Made by a program: the position numbers and the translations under genes. A DNA stretch of 64,000 nucleotides from CAVVPY01 sp963750295 (GTDB taxonomy: Bacteria; Actinomycetota; Actinomycetes; Mycobacteriales; Jatrophihabitantaceae), in contig CAVVPY010000001.1 of assembly GCA_963750295.1 (NCBI GenBank), positions 1,240,001-1,304,000 of the forward strand, given 5' to 3'. Positions 23,632 to 32,051 of this stretch are shown here, one piece after another; positions within the stretch are counted from its first letter, which is position 1, and the number at the start of each line of letters is the position of its first letter. A model generated the notes under the pieces. It saw nothing but the letters and a program-made list of their open reading frames with translations, made no database searches and was not told the origin of the DNA.

Positions 23632-24528
23632 ATGGACCAGAAGTTCTCGCTCGCGATCGCGATGAGCCCGCTCGATCAGATCGTCGAACTGGCGCGCTGC
23701 GCGGAGGAGTGCGGCTTCGCCTCGATCGCGATGCCGGACTCGCTGTTCTACTCCGAGACCGTCTCGGCCGACTACCCCTACACCGCCGACGGCAGCCGGA
23801 TGTGGTCGGCCGACACACCGTGGCCGGATCCGTTGATCGCTGCCGCTGCGATGGGCGCGGCAACATCGACGATCCGCTTCTACACCCAGGTGCTCAAACT
23901 CGGCTCCCGCAATCCGCTGCTGCTGGCCCGCCAACTGCTCACGGTCGCGGCGCTCACCGGCAACCGCTTCGGCTTCGGCGTGGGCATCGGCTGGTCGCCC
24001 GAGGAGTTCCGCTGGTGCGGCGTCCCGTACGAGCGGCGCGGCAAGCGGGTCGACGAGATGATCGAGGTGATCGAACTCGTCCTCGGTGGGGGGATGGTCG
24101 AGCACCACGGCGAGTTCTACGACTTCGACAAGCTGCAGATGTCCCCCGCGCCCGCGACGCGGATCCCGATCTACGTCGGTGGCCACACCGACGTCGCCCT
24201 TCGCCGGGCGGCACGGATCGGCGACGGGTGGACGTCGGCGATGATCACCTACGACCAGCTCGTCTCGACGATTCACCGGCTCGCCGACCTGCGTGCCGAA
24301 GCCGGCACCGCGGAGCGGCCGTTCGAGATCCAGGCCGTGTGCATCGACCGGTTCGGCGTCGACGGCTACCGACAGCTGTTCGCCGCCGGCGTCACTGACG
24401 TGATCGTCGTCCCCTGGCTGTTCTACGGCGTCGGCTTCGACGGCGAACTCGAGGCGAAGAAGGACGGTATCCGCCGCTTTGCCGCCGAGGTCATGGCGCC
24501 GTCCCTGGAAGGAGAGTTCGTCCGATGA
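23632..24528 (+). CDS. F420-dependent-type LLM-class oxidoreductase
   Basis: Luciferase-like TIM-barrel protein of 298 residues in the group that often uses coenzyme F420. Features are LARCAEECGFASIAMPDS, IRFYTQVLKLGSRNPLLLARQL, NRFGFGVGIGWSPEEF and IPIYVGGHTDVALRRAARIGDGW. It corresponds in context to M. tuberculosis Rv3520c, which lies beside the same ltp genes but on the other strand. The ATG at 23632 was chosen because AAGGAG lies just upstream; a GTG at 23608 would overlap the ltp3 stop. A dehydrogenation or reduction of a side-chain or ring intermediate is possible but unproven. Confidence 0.86.
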   Translation: MDQKFSLAIAMSPLDQIVELARCAEECGFASIAMPDSLFYSETVSADYPYTADGSRMWSADTPWPDPLIAAAAMGAATSTIRFYTQVLKLGSRNPLLLARQLLTVAALTGNRFGFGVGIGWSPEEFRWCGVPYERRGKRVDEMIEVIELVLGGGMVEHHGEFYDFDKLQMSPAPATRIPIYVGGHTDVALRRAARIGDGWTSAMITYDQLVSTIHRLADLRAEAGTAERPFEIQAVCIDRFGVDGYRQLFAAGVTDVIVVPWLFYGVGFDGELEAKKDGIRRFAAEVMAPSLEGEFVR

Positions 24529-24986
24529 GCGATCTGCCGACCTCCACCGTCGAGTGGCTGGCGCCCTCGCGCGCGGCACACCCGGCGCGCGACGCCGCAC
24601 TGGCGTCCTATGACGCGGTGTGCCGCAAGGATAAGCCGGGCTGGCTCGCGCTGTTCGCCGAGGACGGCTGGATCGAGGATCCGGTCGGGTCATCGGTGTT
24701 CGACGCCGAGGGCGCCGGGCACCACGGGCCTGAGGGCCGGGCCGGCTTCTGGGACCTCACGATCGCCAACGTCGAACGGTTCGTGTTCGAGATCCGCGAC
24801 TCGTTCGCGGCCGGGAACGAGTGTGCGAACGTCGGGACGATCCACACCACTCTCACCAACGGCTACACCGTCGATACGGACGGCGTCTTCGTCTACCGCG
24901 TCGACGACGCCGGGAAGCTGGTCTCGCTGCGGGCGATCTGGGAGTTCGACCGTGCCATGAAGACGGCTCGTGCCCCCGACGCCTGA
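24525..24986 (+). CDS. SnoaL-like (NTF2-fold) protein
   Basis: Protein of 153 residues with the cone-shaped NTF2/ketosteroid-isomerase fold signature: a helix with YDAVCRKDKPGWLALFAEDGWIEDPVGS, then GPEGRAGFWDLTI, and final strands VFVYRVDDAGKLVSLRAIWEFD. Members act as isomerases, dehydratases or cyclases, or simply bind ligand. Its ATG overlaps the stop of the F420-type gene (ATGA), so it closes the DUF35-ltp4-ltp3-LLM operon. A steroid isomerase or hydratase role is attractive given the company it keeps but is not shown by the residues I can identify. Confidence 0.8.
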   Translation: MSDLPTSTVEWLAPSRAAHPARDAALASYDAVCRKDKPGWLALFAEDGWIEDPVGSSVFDAEGAGHHGPEGRAGFWDLTIANVERFVFEIRDSFAAGNECANVGTIHTTLTNGYTVDTDGVFVYRVDDAGKLVSLRAIWEFDRAMKTARAPDA

Positions 24987-25018
24987 CCTGACGCCCCGCA
25001 CCAGGCGGGCTGACCAGG

Positions 25019-25540
25019 TCACGCCAGCTCGCTCGCCGAGCGGGCGACACGGAGCACCTCGGCCACCGGCCAGCGATGGCGGTCGAGCAGCACCGACACC
25101 GCCAGCCCGGGACGCACCAGCCAGAACACCTCGTCGCGGCATACCCAGCCGGGCCGGCCGTGGATGCGGACGAACCGGTACCGGGCCTCCGCGGGGGGCC
25201 GCTCCTCGTAAGGGATGAACCAGTCGTGCAGTGCCCGGCCCGAGCGCAGCCGGCTGCCCCGCATGACGGTGAGGTCCAGGTCGATCCGCCAGCCCGCGCC
25301 GAAGCGCGACTCCCAGTCACGCGACACGAAGTCGACGTCGTCGTAGGCGTAGGTGAAGTCGGTACTCCCGCCCAGCGCGGCGGGCAGGTGGTCGAAGCCG
25401 ATTCCATCGACGACCGTGGCCGGTGAGTGCGCGAGGGCGGGCGCCGAACCGACACCCGCTGTCAGCAACGCCACCAGCATCGTTACCAACGTCATGACCA
25501 GTGGGCCGGCGTGCCGCGGCCGTCGTATCAGTGTGCTCAT
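25019..25540 (-). CDS. Small secreted protein, function unknown
   Basis: Protein of 173 residues with a clear Sec signal peptide (basic N-terminus, hydrophobic core, APALA-HS cleavage near residue 37). The mature part is rich in aromatic and charged residues (FTYAYDDVDFVSRDWESRFGAGWRIDLDL, RFVRIHGRPGWVCRDEVFWLVRP) and has one cysteine. I do not recognise a family. It is convergent with the SnoaL-like gene and follows cyp125 on the same strand after a 184-base gap in which I see nothing distinctive. Co-regulation with cyp125 is possible. Confidence 0.68.
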   Translation of the reverse strand: MSTLIRRPRHAGPLVMTLVTMLVALLTAGVGSAPALAHSPATVVDGIGFDHLPAALGGSTDFTYAYDDVDFVSRDWESRFGAGWRIDLDLTVMRGSRLRSGRALHDWFIPYEERPPAEARYRFVRIHGRPGWVCRDEVFWLVRPGLAVSVLLDRHRWPVAEVLRVARSASELA

Positions 25541-25724
25541 GTCGATCCCCCATCACCCGCCACCGGCGTGGCGTCATGAGGGCAACGGTCGCTCAGCGGG
25601 CCGGCGTGCACGGGGGCAAATGGCGCCGCTGTGGACGACGGAGCGGCGTGTGAACTGTTCGCGTCCTACCGTCGGACCGGCGTGCTAGCGCGCGGCGGCG
25701 CAGGTTCCTACGCCGGCGGCCGTC

Positions 25725-26978
25725 TCAGTGCGCGACCGGGCAGCCACCGGTCGAGTACTGGACCGGCAACTCCTTGATCCCGTTCAGCCAGCCCGAACGC
25801 AGCCGCTTGGGATCGCCGAGCAGGCTGATGTCGGGCAGGTGGTCGGCAATCGCGTTGAAGATCAGGTTGATCTCCATGCGCGCGAGGTTGGCGCCGATGC
25901 AGTAGTGCGCACCCGTGCCGCCGAAGCCGAGGTGCGGATTCGGATCCCGCATGATGTCGAACGTGTACGGGTCGTCGAAGACCTCTGGGTCGAAATTGGC
26001 CGCCGCGTAGTAGAGCCCGACGCGATCGCCCTGCTTGATCTGCTGCCCGCCGAGAACCACGTCCTGCTTGGCCGTGCGCTGGAAGACCACGACCGGCGTC
26101 GACCATCGCACGATCTCGTCCGCCATGGTTTCCGGACGCTCGCGCTTGTACAACTCCCACTGCTCGGGGTGTTCCATGAACGCGACCATGCCGTGGCTGA
26201 TCGCGTTGCGGGTCGTCTCGTTCCCCGCGACCGAGAGCAGGATCGTGAAGAACCCGAACTCGTCGGACGTCAGCTCCTGACCGTCGATGTCGGCAGTCAC
26301 CAACTTCGTCACGATGTCGCTGGCCGGGTTGGCCTTGCGCTCCTCGGCCACCGCCATGAAGTAGCTCAACATCTCGAACACCGCGGTGTTGCCGTCCTCC
26401 GGGTCGTAATCGGGGTCGTCGTAGGAGACCATCCGGTTCGACCAGTCGAAGATCTTGCCGCGGTCCTCCTGCGGCACGCCGAGCAGCTCGGCGATGGCCT
26501 GGAGCGGGAGTTCGCACGCGACGTCGCGGACGAACTCGCCGGCGCCGGACGACAGCGCGGTCTGCACGATGTTCTTCGCTCGGGCGTCGAGTGCCTCGCG
26601 GAGCCCGTTCACCGCTCGGGGGGTGAACCCGCGCGAGATGATCGCTCGCATCCGCGTGTGCTGCGGGGCATCCATGTTGAGCAGGATCACGCGCTGCATC
26701 TCGATCTGCTCGCGCTCGATGCCCTCGGAGAACCGGATGATCGCCGTGTTCTCGTAGGCGGAGAACATCGCGTCGTTGCGCGAGACCTCCTTGACCTCAG
26801 CGTGCCGGGTGAGCACCCAGTGCCCGCTGTCATGGAACCCGTCGCGTCCCGTGGGTTGTGCCTGCCACCAGATCGGCGCGGTGCGGCGCAGTTCGTCCCA
26901 CTCGGCCCGCGGCAGCCGCTGGGCGTACAGATCCGGGTCGTTCACGTCGAATCCATCGGGCAGCTGTGGCAGGGCCAC
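25725..26978 (-). CDS. cyp125: Steroid C26/C27-monooxygenase CYP125
   Basis: Cytochrome P450 of 417 residues that oxidises the terminal methyl of the sterol side chain, first to the alcohol and then to the acid needed by FadD enzymes. Landmarks are APIWWQAQP.GFHDSGHWVLTRH, LNMDAPQHTRMRAIISRGFTPRAV, the I-helix AGNETTRNAISHGMVAF, ExxR in ADEIVRWSTPVVVFQRTA, and the haem loop FGGTGAHYCIGANLARMEI with the Cys ligand. It ends in GCPVAH like mycobacterial CYP125A1. The GTG at 26978 follows GGAGG. The gene is divergent from fadA5 across two KstR boxes, the same layout as Rv3545c/Rv3546. Confidence 0.95.
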   Translation of the reverse strand: MALPQLPDGFDVNDPDLYAQRLPRAEWDELRRTAPIWWQAQPTGRDGFHDSGHWVLTRHAEVKEVSRNDAMFSAYENTAIIRFSEGIEREQIEMQRVILLNMDAPQHTRMRAIISRGFTPRAVNGLREALDARAKNIVQTALSSGAGEFVRDVACELPLQAIAELLGVPQEDRGKIFDWSNRMVSYDDPDYDPEDGNTAVFEMLSYFMAVAEERKANPASDIVTKLVTADIDGQELTSDEFGFFTILLSVAGNETTRNAISHGMVAFMEHPEQWELYKRERPETMADEIVRWSTPVVVFQRTAKQDVVLGGQQIKQGDRVGLYYAAANFDPEVFDDPYTFDIMRDPNPHLGFGGTGAHYCIGANLARMEINLIFNAIADHLPDISLLGDPKRLRSGWLNGIKELPVQYSTGGCPVAH

Positions 26979-27028
26979 TGCGGGGCCTCCTATCGCCGGA
27001 CGATCGCAGCCGTGCGCCGCGCAGAAAC

Positions 27029-27042
27029 TGGAACAGGTTCTA
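27029..27042. promoter_or_regulatory. KstR operator upstream of cyp125
   Basis: TGGAACAGGTTCTA fits TnnAACnnGTTnnA at every fixed position. It is 51 bases upstream of the cyp125 start. Confidence 0.83.
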
Positions 27043-27105
27043 GTAGAATTCAAGCACAGCGGCGCCTGTCAGAGAAGTCAAGACCCCCATTTGTTGCAGC
27101 TATTC

Positions 27106-27119
27106 AGGAACGTGTTCTA
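27106..27119. promoter_or_regulatory. KstR operator upstream of fadA5
   Basis: AGGAACGTGTTCTA differs from the KstR consensus only in the first base. It lies 38 bases before the fadA5 start and 77 bases from the cyp125-side box. Confidence 0.78.
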
Positions 27120-27156
27120 GTTTGAACCGACTCCGCTCTTCGCTCCAGGAGGACTT

Positions 27157-28317
27157 GTGGGCACTCCCGTGATTGTCGAGGCAGTGCGCACCCCCATCGG
27201 CAAGCGTGGCGGGTGGCTGTCCGGGCTGCACGCCAGTGAACTGCTCGGGGCCGCACAGCGCGCCGTTGTCGAGCGTGCAGGCGTGGATGCGAACCTCGTC
27301 GAGCAGGTGATCGGCGGCTGCGTGACGCAGGCCGGCGAGCAGTCCAACAACGTGACCAGGACCGCGTGGCTCGCCGCCGGCCTGCCGTGGCGTACGGGGT
27401 GCCAGACGGTCGACTGCCAGTGCGGCAGCGCGCAGCAGGCCAACCACCTGGTCGCGGGTCTGATCAGCGCCGGAGCGATCGACGTCGGCATCGCGTGCGG
27501 GGTCGAGGCGATGTCGCGCGTGCCGCTGGGTGCGAACGTAGGCGACACCGGACTACCCAAACCGGACTCGTGGGACATCGACCTGCCCAACCAGTACGTC
27601 GCCGCCGAGCGCATCGCCCAGCGTCGCGGCCTCACCCGCGCCATGGTCGACGAGTTCGGCGTCCGCTCACAACGCAACGCCAAGCGAGCCTGGGACGAGG
27701 GCCGCTTCGACACCCAGCTCGCGCCGGTGACGGCTCCGGTCCTGGACGAGGACGGCAAGCCGACCGAGGCGACCCACAGGGTAGGCCGGGATCAGGGCCT
27801 GCGCGACACCACCGCAGAAAGCCTCGCGCGGTTGCGGCCGATGCTCGAGGACGGGCTGCACACCGCCGGCACGTCGTCGCAGATCTCCGACGGCGCCGCC
27901 GCGCTGCTGCTGATGGACGCCGACTGCGCCCGCAGGCTCGGACTGCGTCCGCGTGCGCGCATCCGCACGCAGTGCCTCGTGGGAGCCGAGCCGTACTACC
28001 ACCTGGACGGTCCGGTGCAGGCCACCACGCGCCTGCTCGAGCGCAGCGGGATGAGCCTGTCGGACATCGACCTGTACGAGGTGAACGAGGCGTTCGCGTC
28101 GGTCCCGATGTCCTGGTTGCAGGTGCACGGTGCCGATCCTGACAAGCTCAACGTCAACGGCGGGGCGATCGCGCTCGGGCACCCGGTCGGCAGCACGGGT
28201 TCTCGGCTGCTGACTACCGCCTTGCACGAACTGGAGCGGCGCGACGGCACGACGGCCCTGGTAACGATGTGCGCGGGCGGAGCGCTCGCGACCGGCACGA
28301 TCATCGAGAGGATCTGA
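27157..28317 (+). CDS. fadA5: Steroid side-chain thiolase FadA5
   Basis: Acetyl-CoA acetyltransferase-type thiolase of 386 residues that cleaves 3-ketoacyl-CoA esters of the sterol side chain. The nucleophile is Cys89 in VDCQCGSAQQANHLVAGL. Further along are HTAGTSSQISDGAAALL, VNEAFASVPMSW, NVNGGAIALGHPVGSTGSRL and the second catalytic Cys in TMCAGGALATGTIIERI. Segments AEPYYHLDGPVQATTRLLE and SWDIDLPNQYVAAERIA track M. tuberculosis FadA5 (Rv3546). The GTG at 27157 follows AGGAGG. It is under a KstR-like box and divergent from cyp125. Confidence 0.95.
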   Translation: MGTPVIVEAVRTPIGKRGGWLSGLHASELLGAAQRAVVERAGVDANLVEQVIGGCVTQAGEQSNNVTRTAWLAAGLPWRTGCQTVDCQCGSAQQANHLVAGLISAGAIDVGIACGVEAMSRVPLGANVGDTGLPKPDSWDIDLPNQYVAAERIAQRRGLTRAMVDEFGVRSQRNAKRAWDEGRFDTQLAPVTAPVLDEDGKPTEATHRVGRDQGLRDTTAESLARLRPMLEDGLHTAGTSSQISDGAAALLLMDADCARRLGLRPRARIRTQCLVGAEPYYHLDGPVQATTRLLERSGMSLSDIDLYEVNEAFASVPMSWLQVHGADPDKLNVNGGAIALGHPVGSTGSRLLTTALHELERRDGTTALVTMCAGGALATGTIIERI

Positions 28318-28320
28318 CCG

Positions 28321-28755
28321 ATGGGCACAGATACCGGCGGCCTGAGCGACGTCATCGCGGCACCACCGGACAAGGTGATCGATGCACTGCTCGATTTCGA
28401 CTCCTACGCCGACTGGCAGGGCAGCGTGCTCGAGTGCACCGTCCTCGAGCGCGACGCCGAGGGCCGCGGTTCGCTGATCAAGATGAAGGTCGACGCGAAG
28501 ATCCGCAAGGTCGAGTACATCGTGCGCTACAGCTACGACCTGCCCAATGAACTGTCCTGGGACCAGGTGAGCGGCGATCTGAAGGACAACCACGGGCGCT
28601 ACACCTTCACGCCCCGCGCGGACGGCGGTACCGACGTGTCCGTCGACATCACCTTCGAGGTCGGCTTCTTCGTGCCAGGCCCGATGAAGAACCTGATCCG
28701 CGACCAGTCCCTGAAGAACTCGATGCGCGAGTTGACGAAGCGCGTCGAAGGCTGA
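28321..28755 (+). CDS. SRPBCC-family (START-like) protein
   Basis: Protein of 144 residues with the SRPBCC/polyketide-cyclase helix-grip fold. It starts SDVIAAPPDKVIDALLDFDSYADWQGSV and has beta strands YIVRYSYDLPNELSWDQVSGDLKDNHGRYTF and VSVDITFEVGFFVPGPM, then a C-terminal helix with RELTKRVEG. These cavities bind hydrophobic ligands, so a carrier or binding role for sterol intermediates would fit. No catalytic residue can be assigned. It starts three bases after the fadA5 stop and is presumably cotranscribed. Confidence 0.82.
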   Translation: MGTDTGGLSDVIAAPPDKVIDALLDFDSYADWQGSVLECTVLERDAEGRGSLIKMKVDAKIRKVEYIVRYSYDLPNELSWDQVSGDLKDNHGRYTFTPRADGGTDVSVDITFEVGFFVPGPMKNLIRDQSLKNSMRELTKRVEG

Positions 28756-28894
28756 CACACCGACTGTCCGGTCAGGTTCGCCGATGTGACGACGGCAGGG
28801 CTTGCCGCGCGGCGCCCGGCGATCGCGCCCGCGATCTTGCGCATGTCGCGCCCGTTGTCCCGCGACGTACCGGCCCGGTGTCGGTAACGTCGCG

Positions 28895-29792
28895 GTGGTG
28901 ATCGAACAGTGCCCGGCGTGCACCGAGGACGGGCGGCCGCTGTCGCTCGTCGTCGAGGGCCAGTACCGGCTGTACCGGTGCCGTCGCTGCCGGACGCAGT
29001 TCTTCCGGCAGGACGTCGCCGCCGCCGGCAACGAGCAGAGTGAGTACTGGGAGGCGCACAAGTTCGCGTTCTACAACGACCCCGCCACCCGGGCCGCGTT
29101 CGCCGCCCGCTACGACCGGATGGTCGACGTCGCCGAGCGCCACATCGGCCCGGTCCGCACCGTCCTGGACGTCGGCTGCGGTACCGGCAACTTCCTCGCC
29201 TACGCCCACGGCCGCGGCCTGGAGGCGGTGGGCGTGGACCCGGACCGCCACGCCGTGGCGGAGGCTCGCGAGCGCGGGCTCGAGGCCCGGCTCGTGGACG
29301 AGATCGACAAGGACGACCTGCCAGAGCACTTCGACGTGCTGACGATGTGGGACGTCATCGAGCACATCATCGACCCGCTGGCCGCGTTGAAGGCGCTGGT
29401 CCCCCGCATCCGCCCGGGTGGTGCGCTGCTGTTCGAGACGCCGGACGGGGGCTTTCCGCTGCGCCGGGCGGTACTCGCCGTCCACCGGCTGACCGGCGGG
29501 CGAGCCGACTGGACGATGCCGCTCTACTACTGGGAGCACAAGATCTACTTCACCCAGCAGGGGTTCCGGGCGCTGATGCAGCCGGCTCGGCTGCGAGGTC
29601 GTCGACGTCCAACGCGCGACCAGTGTCCGCGAGAAGATGAGCGCGGTCTTCGCCTACGAAGCCGAACAGACCGGATCACGGCTGCTGACGACCCTGAAAC
29701 GAGCCTGGCCGCTGCTGCAGCGCGCCGCCGAGAGCGCGCACCTCGGCAACAAGCTGCTCATCGTCGTCCGGGTCGGCGACCGGCTCAGCTGA
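28895..29792 (+). CDS. Class I SAM-dependent methyltransferase with N-terminal zinc ribbon (frameshifted here)
   Basis: It begins with a zinc ribbon (CPAC, 20-odd residues, CRRC), then a Rossmann methyltransferase with VLDVGCGTGNFLAYAHGRGLEAVGVD (motif I) and FDVLTMWDVIEHIIDPLAAL (motif IV/V), as in UbiG/SpsF-type proteins. The frame breaks near 29588. Removing one C there restores GCEVVDVQRATSV followed by SAVFAYEAEQTGSRLL and an end at 29792. A one-base insertion in the sequence is likelier than a real mutation. Start GTG 28895 or 28898. The acceptor is unknown, and it is not obviously linked to sterol metabolism. Confidence 0.75.
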
Positions 29793-30330
29793 GGTAGGAC
29801 GTACCGGTCAACCCGGTCACCCGCCACCCGCGCGCGGTCCGGTGCAGCACCAGCGTCTCGCCCTGCGCGCACCACGGCCCGCAGGCGGTCTCGACGGTTA
29901 CCGTGGCCCGCTCACCGGTGATCCGTGGGGCGCCGAGCGTGACGACGATGCGGGAGCGGGAGTCGAGACGCTTCGGCGGCGCGGCGGTGAACCGCGTCTG
30001 CGGGCCGAGGTGTGCCAGCACCTGGCGTTGCACGTCGTCCTCGATGCGGACGGGAGCGCACGGCCGTACTTGCAGCGGCTGGCTGCAATAGGTGTGATCG
30101 CGGATGAGGGTCAGCGGGCGATTCTGCCTGCCCTCGGGGTGCGAGCGGTGGGTCACGGCGGCCGCGAAGATCTCGGCCAGGTCCGACCGCGGCGCGCTCG
30201 ACCCCGGCGCGCTGGTCAGCGGCCCCCCGCCTGCCGGCGCGCCGCCCGTCGCCGACGCGCAGCCCGCCACCGCGGCACCGGCCGCGAGCACCAGGGCCCA
30301 TGATCGGATCACCCGGGCCGGCAGTTTCAT
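29785..30330 (-). CDS. Putative lipoprotein, function unknown
   Basis: Protein of 181 residues with a lipoprotein signal peptide ending VAGC (Cys24), a Gly/Pro/Ser-rich spacer of about 25 residues and a small globular domain with four further cysteines (HTYCSQPLQVRPCAP and ETACGPWCAQGETLVLHR). The C-terminal strands (TLVLHRTARGWRVTGLTGTSYLS) look like a small beta domain. I recognise no family. It is convergent with the methyltransferase gene, overlapping by eight bases, and lies downstream of the HIP-module SDR pair, from which it is separated by 48 bases. Confidence 0.7.
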   Translation of the reverse strand: MKLPARVIRSWALVLAAGAAVAGCASATGGAPAGGGPLTSAPGSSAPRSDLAEIFAAAVTHRSHPEGRQNRPLTLIRDHTYCSQPLQVRPCAPVRIEDDVQRQVLAHLGPQTRFTAAPPKRLDSRSRIVVTLGAPRITGERATVTVETACGPWCAQGETLVLHRTARGWRVTGLTGTSYLS

Positions 30331-30378
30331 CGGTCATCCTCCTCATCACGAACGACGAGGTGGCCCGTCCACCGGGTT

Positions 30379-31281
30379 CTACGCGCCGTAGACCGGCGCC
30401 GGCGCCGGGGCACGCGCGAGCAGGTCGGCGACCACCGGGCCGAGTTCGTCCGGTTCCCAGCGTGTGCCCTTGTCCCGCGCCGGGCCGTGCTGCCAACCGT
30501 CCGCTACCGAGATCGAGCCGCCCTCGACCTCGAACACCCGACCGGTGACGCCGGCCGACTCGGCACTGCCCAGCCAGACGACGAGCGGCGAGACGTTCTC
30601 GGGCGCCATCGCATCGAAGCCCGAGGCTGGGGCCGCCATCGTCTCGGCGAACGCCGCCTCGGTCATCCGGGTACGGGCCGCCGGCGCGATCGCGTTCACG
30701 GTCACCCCGTAGCGGCCGAACTCCGCCGCCGCGACGAGCGTCAGGCCGATGATGCCGGCCTTCGCCGCGGCGTAGTTGCCCTGGCCGACGCTGCCGAGCA
30801 GTCCCGCGCCGGAACTGGTGTTCACGACCCGCGCGTCCGGTTGCCGGCCCGCCTTCGACTCGGCCCGCCAGTACGCCGCGGCGTGCCGCATCGTCGCGAA
30901 ATGCCCCTTGAGGTGAACCCGCACGACCGCGTCCCACTCCTGTTCCGAGAGGTTCGCGAGCATCCGGTCACGCAGGAATCCGGCGTTGTTGACCAGCACG
31001 TCCAGCCGGCCGAACGAGTCGAGCGCCGTCTGCACGAGCGCCTGGGCCCCTGCCCAGTCGGCGACGTCCGAGCCGTTCGCGACGGCAGTCCCGCCCGCGG
31101 CCACGATCTCGTCCACGACCTGCTGGGCCGGCCCAGCGCCGCCACCGGTGCCGTCCAGACCCACGCCGACGTCGTTGACGACCACCTGCGCGCCCGCCGC
31201 GGCGAAGGCAAGCGCGTGTGCCCGCCCGATGCCGCGTCCGGCGCCGGTCACGATCACGACCCGCCCGGCACACAGGGTCAT
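30379..31281 (-). CDS. SDR oxidoreductase of the HIP module (Rv3548c-like)
   Basis: Short-chain dehydrogenase of 300 residues with TGAGRGIGRAHALAFAAAGAQVVVND (cofactor site), VNNAGFLRDRMLANLSEQEWD, NTSSGAGLLGSVGQGNYAAAKAG (catalytic Ser/Tyr/Lys) and a C-terminal extension ending near GTRWEPDELGPVVADL. It belongs to the 17beta-HSD4-like group, as does hsd4A at 10.3 kb. Its ATG overlaps the stop of the upstream SDR gene (ATGA). Together the two are divergent from echA20-ipdABC, which reproduces Rv3548c-Rv3549c / Rv3550-Rv3553. The exact reaction in C/D-ring degradation is not established. Confidence 0.86.
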   Translation of the reverse strand: MTLCAGRVVIVTGAGRGIGRAHALAFAAAGAQVVVNDVGVGLDGTGGGAGPAQQVVDEIVAAGGTAVANGSDVADWAGAQALVQTALDSFGRLDVLVNNAGFLRDRMLANLSEQEWDAVVRVHLKGHFATMRHAAAYWRAESKAGRQPDARVVNTSSGAGLLGSVGQGNYAAAKAGIIGLTLVAAAEFGRYGVTVNAIAPAARTRMTEAAFAETMAAPASGFDAMAPENVSPLVVWLGSAESAGVTGRVFEVEGGSISVADGWQHGPARDKGTRWEPDELGPVVADLLARAPAPAPVYGA

Positions 31282-32039
31282 CGTTCGTCCCTCGCGTTCG
31301 CGGCGGCCAGGAAGGCCGGGATCTCGCCACCACCGTCCACGACCAGCGTTGCGCCGCTCACATAGGACGCGAGCGGGGACGCGAGGAACGCAACGCACGC
31401 GCCGATCTCGCCAGGATCGGCGAGCCGGGCGAGCGGGACGGTGCGCGCGATCGCGGCAATGCCGTCCTCGTCGCCGTAATGCAGGTGCGCCTGCTCGGTG
31501 CGCACGAGCCCCGCGACCACCGAGTTCACCCTGACCTTCGGTGCCCACTCGACGGCAAGGCTCGCGGTCAGGCTGTCCAGCCCGGCCTTGGCTGCCCCGT
31601 AGGCCGCCGTCCCCGGGGACGGCCGGTGCCCGCTCACGCTGCTCACCATGACGATCGCCCCGCCTCGTGGTCGCTGCTGCATGATCGCGTTCGCCGCCTG
31701 GGCCATCAGCAGCGGAGCGAGCAGGTTGAGCTCGACGATCTTCGCGTGCAGCCGTGGGCTCGCCGTGGCCGCCTGCGCGTAGGGTGCGCCGCCGGCGTTG
31801 TTGACGAGGATGTCCAGCCCGCCGAACCGGTCGAGGACGGTCGCCATCAGCGCGTCCACCTGCTCGGGGTCGCGCACGTCGCACGGCACGAACTCGGCCG
31901 GGTCGGCCGGAGGGGTGCGCGCGCAGGTGACGACGCGCGCCCCCGCGGCCCGCAACACGGCGCTGATGCCGCGTCCCACGCCGCGGGTGCCGCCGGTGAC
32001 GAGCGCGACGGCGCCGTCCAGGTCGAGGTCAAGGGCCAC
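31278..32039 (-). CDS. SDR oxidoreductase of the HIP module (Rv3549c-like)
   Basis: Short-chain dehydrogenase of 253 residues: TGGTRGVGRGISAVLRAAGARVV (cofactor loop), LVNNAGGAPYAQAATAS, MVSSVSGHRPSPGTAAYGAAKAG (Ser-Tyr-Lys triad), and YVSGATLVVDGGGEIPAF at the C-terminus. The GTG at 32039 was chosen because the protein reads VALDLDLDGAVALVTGG from there; the ribosome site is weak. It is 13 bases from the 18-base palindrome at 32052, on the opposite side from echA20. Synteny points to a role in degradation of the propionylated C/D-ring intermediate (HIP); the substrate is inferred. Confidence 0.86.
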   Translation of the reverse strand: MALDLDLDGAVALVTGGTRGVGRGISAVLRAAGARVVTCARTPPADPAEFVPCDVRDPEQVDALMATVLDRFGGLDILVNNAGGAPYAQAATASPRLHAKIVELNLLAPLLMAQAANAIMQQRPRGGAIVMVSSVSGHRPSPGTAAYGAAKAGLDSLTASLAVEWAPKVRVNSVVAGLVRTEQAHLHYGDEDGIAAIARTVPLARLADPGEIGACVAFLASPLASYVSGATLVVDGGGEIPAFLAAANARDER

Positions 32040-32051
32040 GGCTGCTAACCT

